Source of the DNA: Flavobacteriales bacterium
GTDB taxonomy: Bacteria > Bacteroidota > Bacteroidia > Flavobacteriales_D > Crocinitomicaceae
Length of the DNA: 38,718 nucleotides
NCBI GenBank assembly: GCA_947453715.1
Contig: CANGHX010000005.1
Span: forward strand, 1-38,718
Direction: 5' to 3'
In this document: piece after piece, positions 1-8,298 of the stretch
How the letters are laid out: the number at the start of each line of letters is the position of its first letter
How positions within the stretch are numbered: the first letter of the stretch is position 1
The notes under the pieces: generated by a model
Seen by the model: the letters and a program-made list of their open reading frames with translations, nothing else
The model's database searches: none
Told to the model about the DNA's origin: nothing
Position numbers and translations under genes: made by a program

Positions 1-590
1 CACGGTGGAACTGTACCGTAAGGCCATTGCGGTCCATATTTTACTGCTTCTAATGGAATTCCTTGATCAGTATACAATGCAAACCAACCTCCAGTTCCAG
101 ATTCACTTGGTAACATGAAATCTTCACCAGGATTTTGACTACAAATATTATTTCCATTAGTAATTAATATATCCACAACTCCTGGAGGAGGAACAGCACC
201 TTTGTTCCCTCTTATGATTGCGAAGCCTCTTGGGGGAATAACAGTTCCAATTGGAATTAAAAATGAAAGAGGATTATTGTTATTTGTTGTACCAATTATG
301 TAATTTGAAATATCACTAGAAGAACACGGACTTGGGTTATAAAGTTCAATCCATTCTCCTTCACATTTGTCAGCAGGAATTGGAAGAGGAGTGTAACCAT
401 AATACCAAGTACCATAAATACTCCCATTTCCATAAGTTGGTTGAGCACAAAATTGATTTATTACAACTTTGTTACCAGTATAATTGCATCCACAACTTGT
501 ATTGTTTACAATATCAGTTGTAAAATTTAAATTTTGACCAAATAGAAATCCATTGATAATAAAAATGGATAAATAAATAAATGCTTTCAT
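1..590 (-). CDS. Secreted lamin-tail-domain-like protein, N-terminal part (runs off window)
   Basis: An open frame of 196 codons starts at the ATG at 590 and runs off the left edge without a stop, so only the N-terminus is visible. It opens with a signal peptide (MKAFIYLSIFIINGFLFGQ). The next ~170 residues closely match the N-terminus of the gene at 705-3131: both have an NNTSC motif, GSIYG, GEWIELYNPSPCSS, ISNYI and PP[RK]GFAI. The EWIELYNPS...DISNYIIG core resembles the lamin tail domain (LTD, PF00932), an Ig-like fold used by extracellular bacterial proteins. By analogy with its paralogue it is probably a T9SS-exported surface protein, but the C-terminus that would show this is outside the window. 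A predicted LytTR-type operator lies 56-91 bp upstream. Function unknown; I infer adhesion or matrix structure. Confidence 0.8.
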   Translation of the reverse strand, partial: MKAFIYLSIFIINGFLFGQNLNFTTDIVNNTSCGCNYTGNKVVINQFCAQPTYGNGSIYGTWYYGYTPLPIPADKCEGEWIELYNPSPCSSSDISNYIIGTTNNNNPLSFLIPIGTVIPPRGFAIIRGNKGAVPPPGVVDILITNGNNICSQNPGEDFMLPSESGTGGWFALYTDQGIPLEAVKYGPQWPYGTVPP

Positions 591-645
591 AACTAATAGT
601 ATTATTTTATTAGTAAAATAAAAGCATAATAAGGTTCATGTTTTG

Positions 646-681
646 TAAAATATACCAAATAGAAAAATTAGTATATGAAAC
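646..681 (-). promoter_or_regulatory. Predicted LytTR-type operator, site A
   Basis: On the minus strand two half-sites, GTTTCATATACT and ATTTGGTATATTTT, have TATA cores (672-675 and 651-654) exactly 21 bp apart. The same geometry and near-identical sequence recur at 4153-4188, 4284-4319 and 9533-9568. Direct repeats about two helical turns apart are the known footprint of dimeric LytTR regulators, and a LytTR regulator is encoded at 7501-8241. The site is 60 bp from the ATG at 590. A weak -7-like element (TATTTTAC) starts 34 bp downstream of the second core. Confidence 0.6.
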
Positions 682-704
682 TACATTTTATTTGATATTT
701 TTAT

Positions 705-3131
705 TTACTTAATCAGATTTACGTGACCATTGTAATGGTATTTATTATCATTATAAGCATCTTTAAAATTTAAATTCCAAGTATATGTTCCATCTTGTGA
801 AATTTGGTTATTAATAGTTCCATCCCATCCAATATGATAATCTTTTGTTTCAAAAATAATTTCTCCCCATCTATTGAATATCGTCAATTCATAACTTTTT
901 TCGTCAAATCCTGAGGTGAAAATTGGCTTGAAGATTTGATTAAATTGATCTCCATCAGGTGTAAAAGTATTAGGAATAAAAAATATCAATGGATTTAATA
1001 TTTCTACAGATAAATTAAATGTATCTGGACAATTAAATTGATTGTTTGCAATTAAAATAATTTCATGAAAACCAGCTTCGGGTTTATATGTATGGCTTGG
1101 ATTTAATAAATTAGAATGTGTGTTATCACCAAAACTCCAATCATAAGAAGTTGCATCTAAAGATTCATTTATAATTTGAAATGAAGGTGCGTCAATTGTA
1201 GCATTTAGTTGAGTGGTATGAAATAATGCTTTGGCCTTAGGATGAGCTAAAATATAATTGCTTTTAACCAATGTATCTATACAACCATTATTTTCTCCAA
1301 TTAATTGAATAGAATAACTTCCTTCATTCATATAAATATGATCAATTGATGTATTTTCATTCGACTCATTACCATCACCAAAATTCCATTTTATTGAAGC
1401 TGTATTTGGTGTGGAATTATTTGTGAATGTAATATTTAATGGTTGACATCCTTCTTCTAAGTTTGATGTGAAATTTAATATTGGTAAGGGTTTTAATAAG
1501 ATTGAGATCGTATCATAACTGATGCAATTATTACTATTGACTGTTAGCACATAATTTCCACTATTTGCATTTGTAGAGTTTTGAATTGTAGGGTTTTGAA
1601 GATTTGATGAGAAATTGTTTGGTCCAGACCAATTGTAACTGATATTTGGTAAATTCGATGATTGTGCTGTAAGTGATAAATTATCGCCAACGCAAATTTC
1701 ACTTGTTGAATTTGCTGATGCTAATGGATATATTGGACTAATTGTATGTATTGAATCACTAACTGTACAACCGTTATTGTCAGTAACAGTCAATAAATAG
1801 TTTTGATTTGCGCCAGTTATTATTGAGTCATTTATACTTCCGTCATTCCAAATAAAAGTAAAAGGTGAATTCCCATTTGAGATAGTAGCTACAATTAATC
1901 CTGTGTTAGTCGAACAATTTACAGGTGTCTCTTGAATTTGTAAATTGATTCCATCTGAAGGTAAAATTTCAATTATAGTATCCTTTTCACAACCATCTTT
2001 TGTAATTGATAGGTGATAATTTCCAGCAGCTAAATTATTAGCAGAATTATTCGAAGATACATTAGGTGTCCAGCTAAATGTGTAATTTCCAAGAGGGGAA
2101 GGTGAAAGTTGAATTTCTCCATTTGGTTGATCACATGAAGTATGACTAATAATAGGATTTAAATTAAAAAGATCTTCATTAATTGTTATTTGAACTGCTT
2201 GGGATGTATTTGTTGCATCAGTTACAATACAAGTATATTGTCCTGCACACAAATTCGAAGTCGTAGATGAATTATTTGTTGGAAATTCATTCCAATGAAA
2301 GCTATAAGGGGCAATTCCTGAATTCATTATAATCGTTACACTACCATTACAACTTGAGGAAGGAGGTGCACAATTCGCAGGGGAATTACACGATCCATAA
2401 CTTAAATCAGTGCTTCCTTCAATTAAATAGTTAGATGTGTTCCAGGTACCACCATCAATAGTTCTATAAAAGGTTTTACCAGTCAACGGATAAGGAACGC
2501 TTAATCCAAAAACAGGGGTTGATGCATTAACTTGATTGAATGAATTTAAAGTACTATTTGGATTTAAACTATTTCCAGGTGGGTTACATGGATTTGTTGA
2601 GCTATAGCCAAAAGCCCATTTAATTGCATCAACAGGTGTTCCCGTGGCATTGTATAAACATAGCCAACTTCCTGAATCTACTAAATAAAATCGCCCATTT
2701 GAAATACAAACTTGATTCAAATTCGAAATAATAATATCTATTGCTGTAGAAGGAGGGATAGGTGCGTTGATACCGCGAACGATTGCAAATCCTTTTGGAG
2801 GTATTATTGTGCCAGTTGGAATTATTATTGAAGCGGGACCTTCAGAGTCAGTGCCTAAAATATAGTTTGAAATATCTATAGAAGAACATGGGCTAGGATT
2901 ATATAATTCAATCCATTCTCCTCCACCAGGATTTGTAGTTGAGTAAAATCCATAAATACTTCCATTATAATTTGTTGGTGAAACATTTATTTGATTAATA
3001 AATACTTTTGGTCCAGAATAATCACAACAACTTGTATTATTTGTAATTTGAAGTGAATAGCTTAAGTTTTGACTATTTAAATTTATTATGAAACATAGGC
3101 AAAGTAAAAATACAATATTGTTTGTTTTCAT
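705..3131 (-). CDS. Secreted multidomain surface protein: LTD-like, SprB-type repeats, PKD, T9SS type B signal
   Basis: 808 residues. A signal peptide (1-20) is followed by a lamin-tail-like domain (about 40-175; GEWIELYNPSPCSS), three or four SprB-type beta repeats (about 255-455; motifs such as PYSFHW, YTFSW, FTFIWNDGS and Y.LTVTD), an Ig-like segment (475-545), and two PKD domains (555-630 with KWNFGDG, 640-710 with YDWSFGD). It ends in a gliding-motility-associated C-terminal domain (715-808; FIPNTFTPDGD, IFNRWGE, GWDGT, DGTYTW), the type B T9SS sorting signal. Such proteins are exported by T9SS and displayed or released at the cell surface as adhesins. The N-terminus is paralogous to the gene at 1-590. 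No operator repeat lies directly upstream. It follows the gene at 3234-4103 after a hairpin, so it may depend on readthrough. Ligand unknown. Confidence 0.9.
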   Translation of the reverse strand: MKTNNIVFLLCLCFIINLNSQNLSYSLQITNNTSCCDYSGPKVFINQINVSPTNYNGSIYGFYSTTNPGGGEWIELYNPSPCSSIDISNYILGTDSEGPASIIIPTGTIIPPKGFAIVRGINAPIPPSTAIDIIISNLNQVCISNGRFYLVDSGSWLCLYNATGTPVDAIKWAFGYSSTNPCNPPGNSLNPNSTLNSFNQVNASTPVFGLSVPYPLTGKTFYRTIDGGTWNTSNYLIEGSTDLSYGSCNSPANCAPPSSSCNGSVTIIMNSGIAPYSFHWNEFPTNNSSTTSNLCAGQYTCIVTDATNTSQAVQITINEDLFNLNPIISHTSCDQPNGEIQLSPSPLGNYTFSWTPNVSSNNSANNLAAGNYHLSITKDGCEKDTIIEILPSDGINLQIQETPVNCSTNTGLIVATISNGNSPFTFIWNDGSINDSIITGANQNYLLTVTDNNGCTVSDSIHTISPIYPLASANSTSEICVGDNLSLTAQSSNLPNISYNWSGPNNFSSNLQNPTIQNSTNANSGNYVLTVNSNNCISYDTISILLKPLPILNFTSNLEEGCQPLNITFTNNSTPNTASIKWNFGDGNESNENTSIDHIYMNEGSYSIQLIGENNGCIDTLVKSNYILAHPKAKALFHTTQLNATIDAPSFQIINESLDATSYDWSFGDNTHSNLLNPSHTYKPEAGFHEIILIANNQFNCPDTFNLSVEILNPLIFFIPNTFTPDGDQFNQIFKPIFTSGFDEKSYELTIFNRWGEIIFETKDYHIGWDGTINNQISQDGTYTWNLNFKDAYNDNKYHYNGHVNLIK

Positions 3132-3180
3132 AATATAGATATTAATTTTTTTTGAGATAAATTGTTTACTTTATTGTTTA

Positions 3181-3217
3181 TTCAGAAAAGAATTAAGGAT
3201 GATAATTCTTTTCTGAA
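3181..3217 (-). terminator. Perfect 15-bp hairpin between two surface-protein genes
   Basis: TTCAGAAAAGAATTA (3181-3195) and its exact reverse complement (3203-3217) flank a 7-nt loop. The hairpin sits just after the stop of the gene at 3234-4103 and 49 bp before the ATG at 3131. It probably terminates, at least partly, the upstream transcript. With so little room for a separate promoter, it may set the ratio of the two proteins. Confidence 0.65.
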
Positions 3218-3233
3218 TATGATTTAGGCTGTT

Positions 3234-4103
3234 TTATTTTTTAATAATTTTTTTGAAAATTAATTTTCCATTCAACATAAATTCAAGGTGATAGATTCCA
3301 GAACTTAAACCGTCTAGATTTCCTTCATTATTTGTTAAAGGAATTGAAATTTTCTTGCCATCTGATGATATTAAAGTTATAGAACTTAAAATCTCTTCAC
3401 TATTTATTTTGAAATAATTCTCGATTGGATTCGGAAATATTTGGATAAACGAATTTGAATTTTCCGTTAATGATGCATTTGAGGAATTAGAGTTATTTGT
3501 TAATGTGAAGTCATCGATCCAAAGAGTCGATCCAATATTTTGCGAAAATTCAGTTGAGGATTGAGCATAAATGAAAATCGAATTTGCATTACCTGGTTGA
3601 ATAGGAGTCATACTAATCACAGTGTTAGTCCAATTTGTTGCAGTTGGAGGAATAAGTACAGAACCGTAAAAAATTAATTTATCATCCTGATAACCTGTGT
3701 TTAATGTGTCTAAAATAGAAACATCAATATAAGCAGAATCTGAACCAATAGAAGTGTATTTATACCAAACAGATAATTCTACATTTTCTGGATGAGTTAC
3801 GGATCCAATAATTTCTTGATGAATATTACCAGCTATTATACTGTTTGGGAAAATAGTTGGATATGCAGTGTGAACAGCCATATCTGTTTTTGTTTCTAAT
3901 TTTACAGATTGATTGCCTCCATGTACAACTTGGTTGTCAGGTGAGTTTTCAAATCCATCCCATCCTAAAGTGAAGTAATTCCCCGGAAATTGACTTGAAT
4001 TATACTCATACATATTTTCTTCAAAATTGCTATTTAATAAAGTTTGGCTAAAGCTAGATTTTGAAGCAATTATTACTGTTGCTGCTAAGATAATTTTTTT
4101 CAT
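3234..4103 (-). CDS. Secreted protein with carbohydrate-binding-like domain and T9SS type A signal
   Basis: 289 residues with a signal peptide (1-19, ending SSFSQ). Residues about 20-200 form a predicted beta-sandwich (FEENMYEYNS, GWDGFEN, GGNQSVKLET, VELSVWYKYT, LWIDDFTLTN). This resembles the jelly-roll carbohydrate-binding modules common in Bacteroidota secreted proteins; the family is inferred from pattern only. Residues 218-289 are a type A T9SS sorting domain (IFPNPIENYFKIN, SSDGKKI, LSSGIYHLEF, terminal KKIIKK). There is no catalytic signature, so it is more likely a binding or structural protein than an enzyme. It diverges from the beta-helix gene at 4370, and each gene has its own predicted LytTR-type operator in the shared 266-bp spacer. 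Confidence 0.85.
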   Translation of the reverse strand: MKKIILAATVIIASKSSFSQTLLNSNFEENMYEYNSSQFPGNYFTLGWDGFENSPDNQVVHGGNQSVKLETKTDMAVHTAYPTIFPNSIIAGNIHQEIIGSVTHPENVELSVWYKYTSIGSDSAYIDVSILDTLNTGYQDDKLIFYGSVLIPPTATNWTNTVISMTPIQPGNANSIFIYAQSSTEFSQNIGSTLWIDDFTLTNNSNSSNASLTENSNSFIQIFPNPIENYFKINSEEILSSITLISSDGKKISIPLTNNEGNLDGLSSGIYHLEFMLNGKLIFKKIIKK

Positions 4104-4152
4104 ACGTTTAAATTTTTTAGTAAAGAAATAATGAAATGAAATAGAATTAAAA

Positions 4153-4188
4153 TAAAATATACCAACATAGAATAATGGTATACAAACT
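4153..4188 (-). promoter_or_regulatory. Predicted LytTR-type operator, site B
   Basis: Minus-strand half-sites CAGTTTGTATACC and TGTTGGTATATTTT have TATA cores at 4179-4182 and 4158-4161, exactly 21 bp apart. The second half-site shares 12 contiguous bases (TTGGTATATTTT) with sites A and C. The core ends 54 bp before the ATG at 4103, and a weak -7-like element starts about 31 bp downstream of it. Confidence 0.6.
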
Positions 4189-4283
4189 GTTAAAAAGAGT
4201 AAGAGAACACTTTAATTGTATTTTAGTGAAAAAATATTCCAGTAAACATTAATTTATTATTATGTAATATTTCTAAAATCGGT

Positions 4284-4319
4284 GTTTCGTATATTCTAAA
4301 TTTACTTTTGTATACTATT
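4284..4319 (+). promoter_or_regulatory. Predicted LytTR-type operator, site D, with downstream -7 element
   Basis: On the plus strand GTTTCGTATATTC and TTTTGTATACTATTC have TATA cores at 4290-4293 and 4311-4314, again 21 bp apart. The first half-site matches site A (GTTTC[AG]TATA). A 7-of-8 match to the -7 box, AATATTTG, is at 4344-4351, 33 bp after the second core. That would put transcription start near 4356, about 14 nt before the ATG at 4370. Repeats at about -45 and -66 suit an activator. Confidence 0.6.
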
Positions 4320-4369
4320 CAAAAATCGAAGTGTTGAAAAATTAATATTTGATTAAAAACTAATTAAAT

Positions 4370-7300
4370 ATGAAATCTCGAAACTTACTATTTACATTTC
4401 TATGCTTATTAAATTTGTCATTTGCTCAAATTTATACTGTTGGCACTGGTCAGACTTTTCCTACTTTATATTCTGCAATAAGTGCTGTCAATAATGGTGT
4501 TATTACTGGTAATATTGAATTGCAGATTGCAGCTGACTGTATAGAGACTAATGCAATTTCGTTGAACCAAACGGGAGTTGCATCAGCAAATTATTCTTCA
4601 CTGATAATTTATCCAACGGGTTCTAATAGGATTATCTCTTGTAATTCAAATTTGTTGTATACGCTCATGAATTTTAATGGAGCTGATAATGTGTTAATTG
4701 ATGGTCGAATTAATAAAACTGGTACTACTATTGGTTTGAGTTTTGAATTGACAACTGTTGGAAATACTACAACAATATTATTTTCAAACGACGCTACAAA
4801 TAACATTGTAAAATATTGTGAAGTAAAAGGGGCTACAAATAGTTTTTCAGGAGTGATTGAATTTGGTGCAGGTTCTACTATTGGAAATGACAATAATATA
4901 ATCGATCATTGCAAAATAACAAAATCAGGAGTGAATATCCCTACATGGTTAGTAATGTCTGATGGTACGGCAGCAAAAACAAATGACAACAATTCAATTA
5001 CATATTGTGAATTATTTGAATTTAAAAGGGATGCAGTATTTTTAAGGTCTAATTCTGGACCATTTTTATTTTCGAACAATCATTTCTATCAACTGACTAC
5101 CTTTACCCCAACAGTATCATTAACAACAGCATTTATAAATATAAATACTGTTGGTAGTCACACAATAATTAATAATTATTTTGGAGGAACTTCTAAATTT
5201 TGTAATGGTAGTCCATTTATAATAAATACAACTTCAAATTCATTTTATGCTGTCAATTTTTCAATACTAGTTTCATCTGGAAATCAAACTATTTCAGGAA
5301 ATTTTTATCAAAATTTAAATGTTACCACCTCTTATTCTGGATCAAAACCACCATTAGGTTTTGTATACTGCGAAAACACGACTGGTACAATAAGTTTTAC
5401 ATTAGGTGGTCTTGGTTTAGGGAATATAATAGGATCTGAAACAGGGGTGAACAATATTTTATTGACTGATAATGGCACGAGTATTTATGGATTTGTTGCA
5501 TTTCAAAAAGCAGGAGGCAGTGGAGCAGTGGATTTTAGTTATAATAAAATCGGTGGTTTAACTTATGATGGAAGTAATGTTAATGGCATTTTAGATTTCG
5601 TTTTTGTAACGGGCTCAGGAAATGTTACTGTTAATAATAATATAATTGGAAACGCAACTTCTAATAATATTCAAGATATTGGCAATAGAACAAACTCAGA
5701 TAATGCATTACTTTTAAAGTCTAGATCAACAGGTGTAGTTACTGTGTCAAATAATTTAATAAATAATTTCACTTTTACATCGACGAGTGCAAGTTTAACT
5801 CAATATTGTTATGGTGTATATATTGTTAATTCATCGAATGTTATTCTTAATAATAATGAAATAACTAAAATTAATTACTGTCGAAGTAATGTTTTTACTG
5901 GTTTTTACATAAGTTCTAATGGTGTAATTACAACTAATAATAATTCAATTTCAACTATTTATTTACCTAATTCGGGTGTTGTTTTTACAGGAATTAATTT
6001 AATTTCATCGAGTAATGATGTTGTTTGTAGTCAAAATTCAGTTGGAAATTCGATGGCTTCAAATATTAATGTTGGAGGAAATGGATATCACAAAGGGATT
6101 TCTGTATCAATTCCAGTTAATAAAACTGCAACATTGAATTTGAATTCGGTGAGAAATATTTTGTTTTCAAATTCTGGGTCAAGTAATCAGTCTGTTGGGA
6201 TATTTGTGAGTGGCAATGGAAATTCAAATGTATCTAATTCTTTAGTTGAAAATTTATCAAGTAATTCAACTTTAACTGGAAATTATTCTATATCAGGTAT
6301 TAGAATAGCAGTAATTGGAACAAATAGTTATGTTCAAAACAATATTATTGATGAGATTTCCAACTATAATTCATTGGGAAATTCTACTTTTGTGACTGGA
6401 ATCTGTAATAATTCTGGAAGCGGCTCAGTTGCTACGAATGGTTATATTAATGCCAACAAAATTTCAAGTTTATCTAATTCAGCAGGAATTTCAGCATCGA
6501 TTTATGGAATTGTAAATAGTTCATTTAGTAGTAATTTACAAGTGTATAATAATATTATTTTAATTGAAAATTCATCGAATACTAATCCTTGCTCGATATA
6601 TGGGATCTATGATTTAACAAATGCATCTACAAAAGTATATCATAATACTATTGTAATTGGAGGGAAATCAATGGCAGGTTCATTAAATAGTAGTGCCTAT
6701 ATGAATCAATTTTCTAATTCTAATCGGATGATTTATAATAATATTTTTCAAAATAAAAGAATTGGTGGTGCTGGTAATCATAGGGCAATTGAAATTGTTA
6801 CGATTACCAATGTGCAAGAAGATTACAACTATCTAGAATCAACAAATTCAGTCGTGAGCTGGGGTGGTATTAGTAAAAGTTTTAATACTTGGGTTTCTAC
6901 AGCCAATCATACAAATGATAATACAGGAAGTATTGTTGTTGATACAAATGGATTTGTACAAACTGGTGAAAATAATACGGTTAAAGATACAGGTTTTGAC
7001 TTTTTTAGCCCTGGAATAGTAATACTTGATTATTTGGGTAATACAAGAGATGATATGCCGTGGAGAGGAGCAATAGAACCTGTAATTCCAATAGTTTTGA
7101 ATAATGAAGAAGTGATTTTTGAAGTTGATAAATTGGAACAACAGAATGAAATCTCTTTTAAAATTGCAAGTGAAACAATGTACAATAAAGCTGATGTTTT
7201 TAGAAGTTTTGATGGAAAAGATTTTGAAAATATAGTTAAGATAAATTCCCCAATTAATAACCAAAAATATCAATTTGTAGATGATCAATTTGAAGATATA

Positions 7301-7498
7301 ACCTATTATAAATTGATTTTGACAAATAATAATGGAGAAGAAGAATTTACAAAAATCTTATCAATTTCAAATATGAATTCTGATTCAAAACTTTTAAAAA
7401 TAATAAATCTTATGGGAGAAGAAGTAAATGAAGATTACCGAGGTGTAGTAATCAAAGTTTATGAAAACGGTAAAACAAATAAAGAGTATAGATTTTAA
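4370..7498 (+). CDS. Large secreted right-handed beta-helix protein
   Basis: 1042 residues with a signal peptide (1-19, ending LSFAQ). Residues about 20-890 are a long array of Asn/Ser/Thr-rich beta-helix coils, recognisable from recurring patterns such as NNNIIGN, NNNEITK, NNSIS, VQNNIID, VYNNIIL and VYHNTIVIGG. It opens with YTVGTGQTFPTLYSAISA, typical of parallel beta-helix surface proteins. No polysaccharide-lyase catalytic signature is visible. The last ~130 residues form a beta-rich C-terminal region ending INLMGEEVNEDYRGVVIKVY..., like the end of a T9SS type A domain but without the usual FPNP...G.Y pattern, so a variant sorting signal is likely. Expression is probably driven from site D. 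The gene converges on the response regulator gene with a 2-bp gap and no terminator. Confidence 0.85.
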   Translation: MKSRNLLFTFLCLLNLSFAQIYTVGTGQTFPTLYSAISAVNNGVITGNIELQIAADCIETNAISLNQTGVASANYSSLIIYPTGSNRIISCNSNLLYTLMNFNGADNVLIDGRINKTGTTIGLSFELTTVGNTTTILFSNDATNNIVKYCEVKGATNSFSGVIEFGAGSTIGNDNNIIDHCKITKSGVNIPTWLVMSDGTAAKTNDNNSITYCELFEFKRDAVFLRSNSGPFLFSNNHFYQLTTFTPTVSLTTAFININTVGSHTIINNYFGGTSKFCNGSPFIINTTSNSFYAVNFSILVSSGNQTISGNFYQNLNVTTSYSGSKPPLGFVYCENTTGTISFTLGGLGLGNIIGSETGVNNILLTDNGTSIYGFVAFQKAGGSGAVDFSYNKIGGLTYDGSNVNGILDFVFVTGSGNVTVNNNIIGNATSNNIQDIGNRTNSDNALLLKSRSTGVVTVSNNLINNFTFTSTSASLTQYCYGVYIVNSSNVILNNNEITKINYCRSNVFTGFYISSNGVITTNNNSISTIYLPNSGVVFTGINLISSSNDVVCSQNSVGNSMASNINVGGNGYHKGISVSIPVNKTATLNLNSVRNILFSNSGSSNQSVGIFVSGNGNSNVSNSLVENLSSNSTLTGNYSISGIRIAVIGTNSYVQNNIIDEISNYNSLGNSTFVTGICNNSGSGSVATNGYINANKISSLSNSAGISASIYGIVNSSFSSNLQVYNNIILIENSSNTNPCSIYGIYDLTNASTKVYHNTIVIGGKSMAGSLNSSAYMNQFSNSNRMIYNNIFQNKRIGGAGNHRAIEIVTITNVQEDYNYLESTNSVVSWGGISKSFNTWVSTANHTNDNTGSIVVDTNGFVQTGENNTVKDTGFDFFSPGIVILDYLGNTRDDMPWRGAIEPVIPIVLNNEEVIFEVDKLEQQNEISFKIASETMYNKADVFRSFDGKDFENIVKINSPINNQKYQFVDDQFEDITYYKLILTNNNGEEEFTKILSISNMNSDSKLLKIINLMGEEVNEDYRGVVIKVYENGKTNKEYRF

Positions 7499-7500
7499 TT

Positions 7501-8241
7501 TTAATCTTCACTATCTTCTTTGAAATATCTTTTTATGATATTTTTTTCAATAAAATTGGTATAAAATTCATCTTTATAAATTCCACTTAGTATTAGTTCT
7601 TCGTTACCAATTTGTATCATTTCTTGACTAACGGAGTCAACAAAGTTGACATTGATGATATATGATTTATTAATTCTAATAAAATTAATTTTAGGAAGTT
7701 GTAAATGGATAGTTTTTAGGTTTACAGCTGTCATAATGTGTTCATTCACAGTGTAAATGATAACGTAGTCTTTTAAACCTTTAATATATTTTACTTCATC
7801 ATATTTAATTTTTATATTTCTCCAATTTGAACGAACATAAAAATAATTATTTGCTTTTTCAACCATTTGATAAGAACATTTTTGTTCTAAATCAAAAATT
7901 TCCTTTGCTCGATTTACAGCTGACAGAAAGCGAGTAAATACAATTGGTTTAACAATGTAATCGATTACACCTAATTCAAAACCTTCAAGCGCATATTGAG
8001 GATAAGCTGTTGCTAAAATTGTTAATGGTTTTTTCTTTAAAGTAGCAAGATATTCTAATCCTGTAATATCGGGCATTTCAATATCAATGAACAACAAGTC
8101 AATTTCATTTGTGTTTAAGAAATTGTTAGCATCGATTACATTACTGAAACTTCCTACTAATTCTAAAAAATCAATCTTTTCAATATTAATTTTCATTCCC
8201 TCTCTTGCAAAAGGCTCATCATCAATAACTATACACCTCAT
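7501..8241 (-). CDS. LytTR-family response regulator
   Basis: 246 residues. A CheY-like receiver domain (1-120) has the acidic cluster D7-D8-E9, phosphoacceptor D53 (FIDIEMPDITG), T78 and K98 (DYIVKP). A LytTR DNA-binding domain (PF04397) occupies about 138-235 (YFYVRSNWRNIKI, VKYIKGLKDYVIIYT, FIRINKSYIIN). Phosphorylation by the kinase encoded 57 bp upstream should promote dimer binding to DNA. Family members bind two short direct repeats about two helical turns apart, which fits the four 21-bp-period repeats in 646-9568. It is the second gene of a kinase-regulator operon, and its 3' end lies 2 bp from the convergent beta-helix gene. Confidence 0.95.
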   Translation of the reverse strand: MRCIVIDDEPFAREGMKINIEKIDFLELVGSFSNVIDANNFLNTNEIDLLFIDIEMPDITGLEYLATLKKKPLTILATAYPQYALEGFELGVIDYIVKPIVFTRFLSAVNRAKEIFDLEQKCSYQMVEKANNYFYVRSNWRNIKIKYDEVKYIKGLKDYVIIYTVNEHIMTAVNLKTIHLQLPKINFIRINKSYIINVNFVDSVSQEMIQIGNEELILSGIYKDEFYTNFIEKNIIKRYFKEDSED

Positions 8242-8298
8242 TTGGAATTTTTATTAATTTGAAGTGAAAAATAGATTAAAAAATGGATAAATAAAATT

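Noticed and set aside
332-523. Plus-strand open frame of 63 codons.
   Set aside because: It is antisense to the surface-protein gene at 1-590, has odd His/Gln/Tyr-rich composition and no promoter or family match.
6848-7288. Minus-strand open frame of 146 codons inside the beta-helix gene.
   Set aside because: It is the reverse complement of a well-supported coding frame; composition is non-protein-like (Ile/Asn/Phe/Cys rich).
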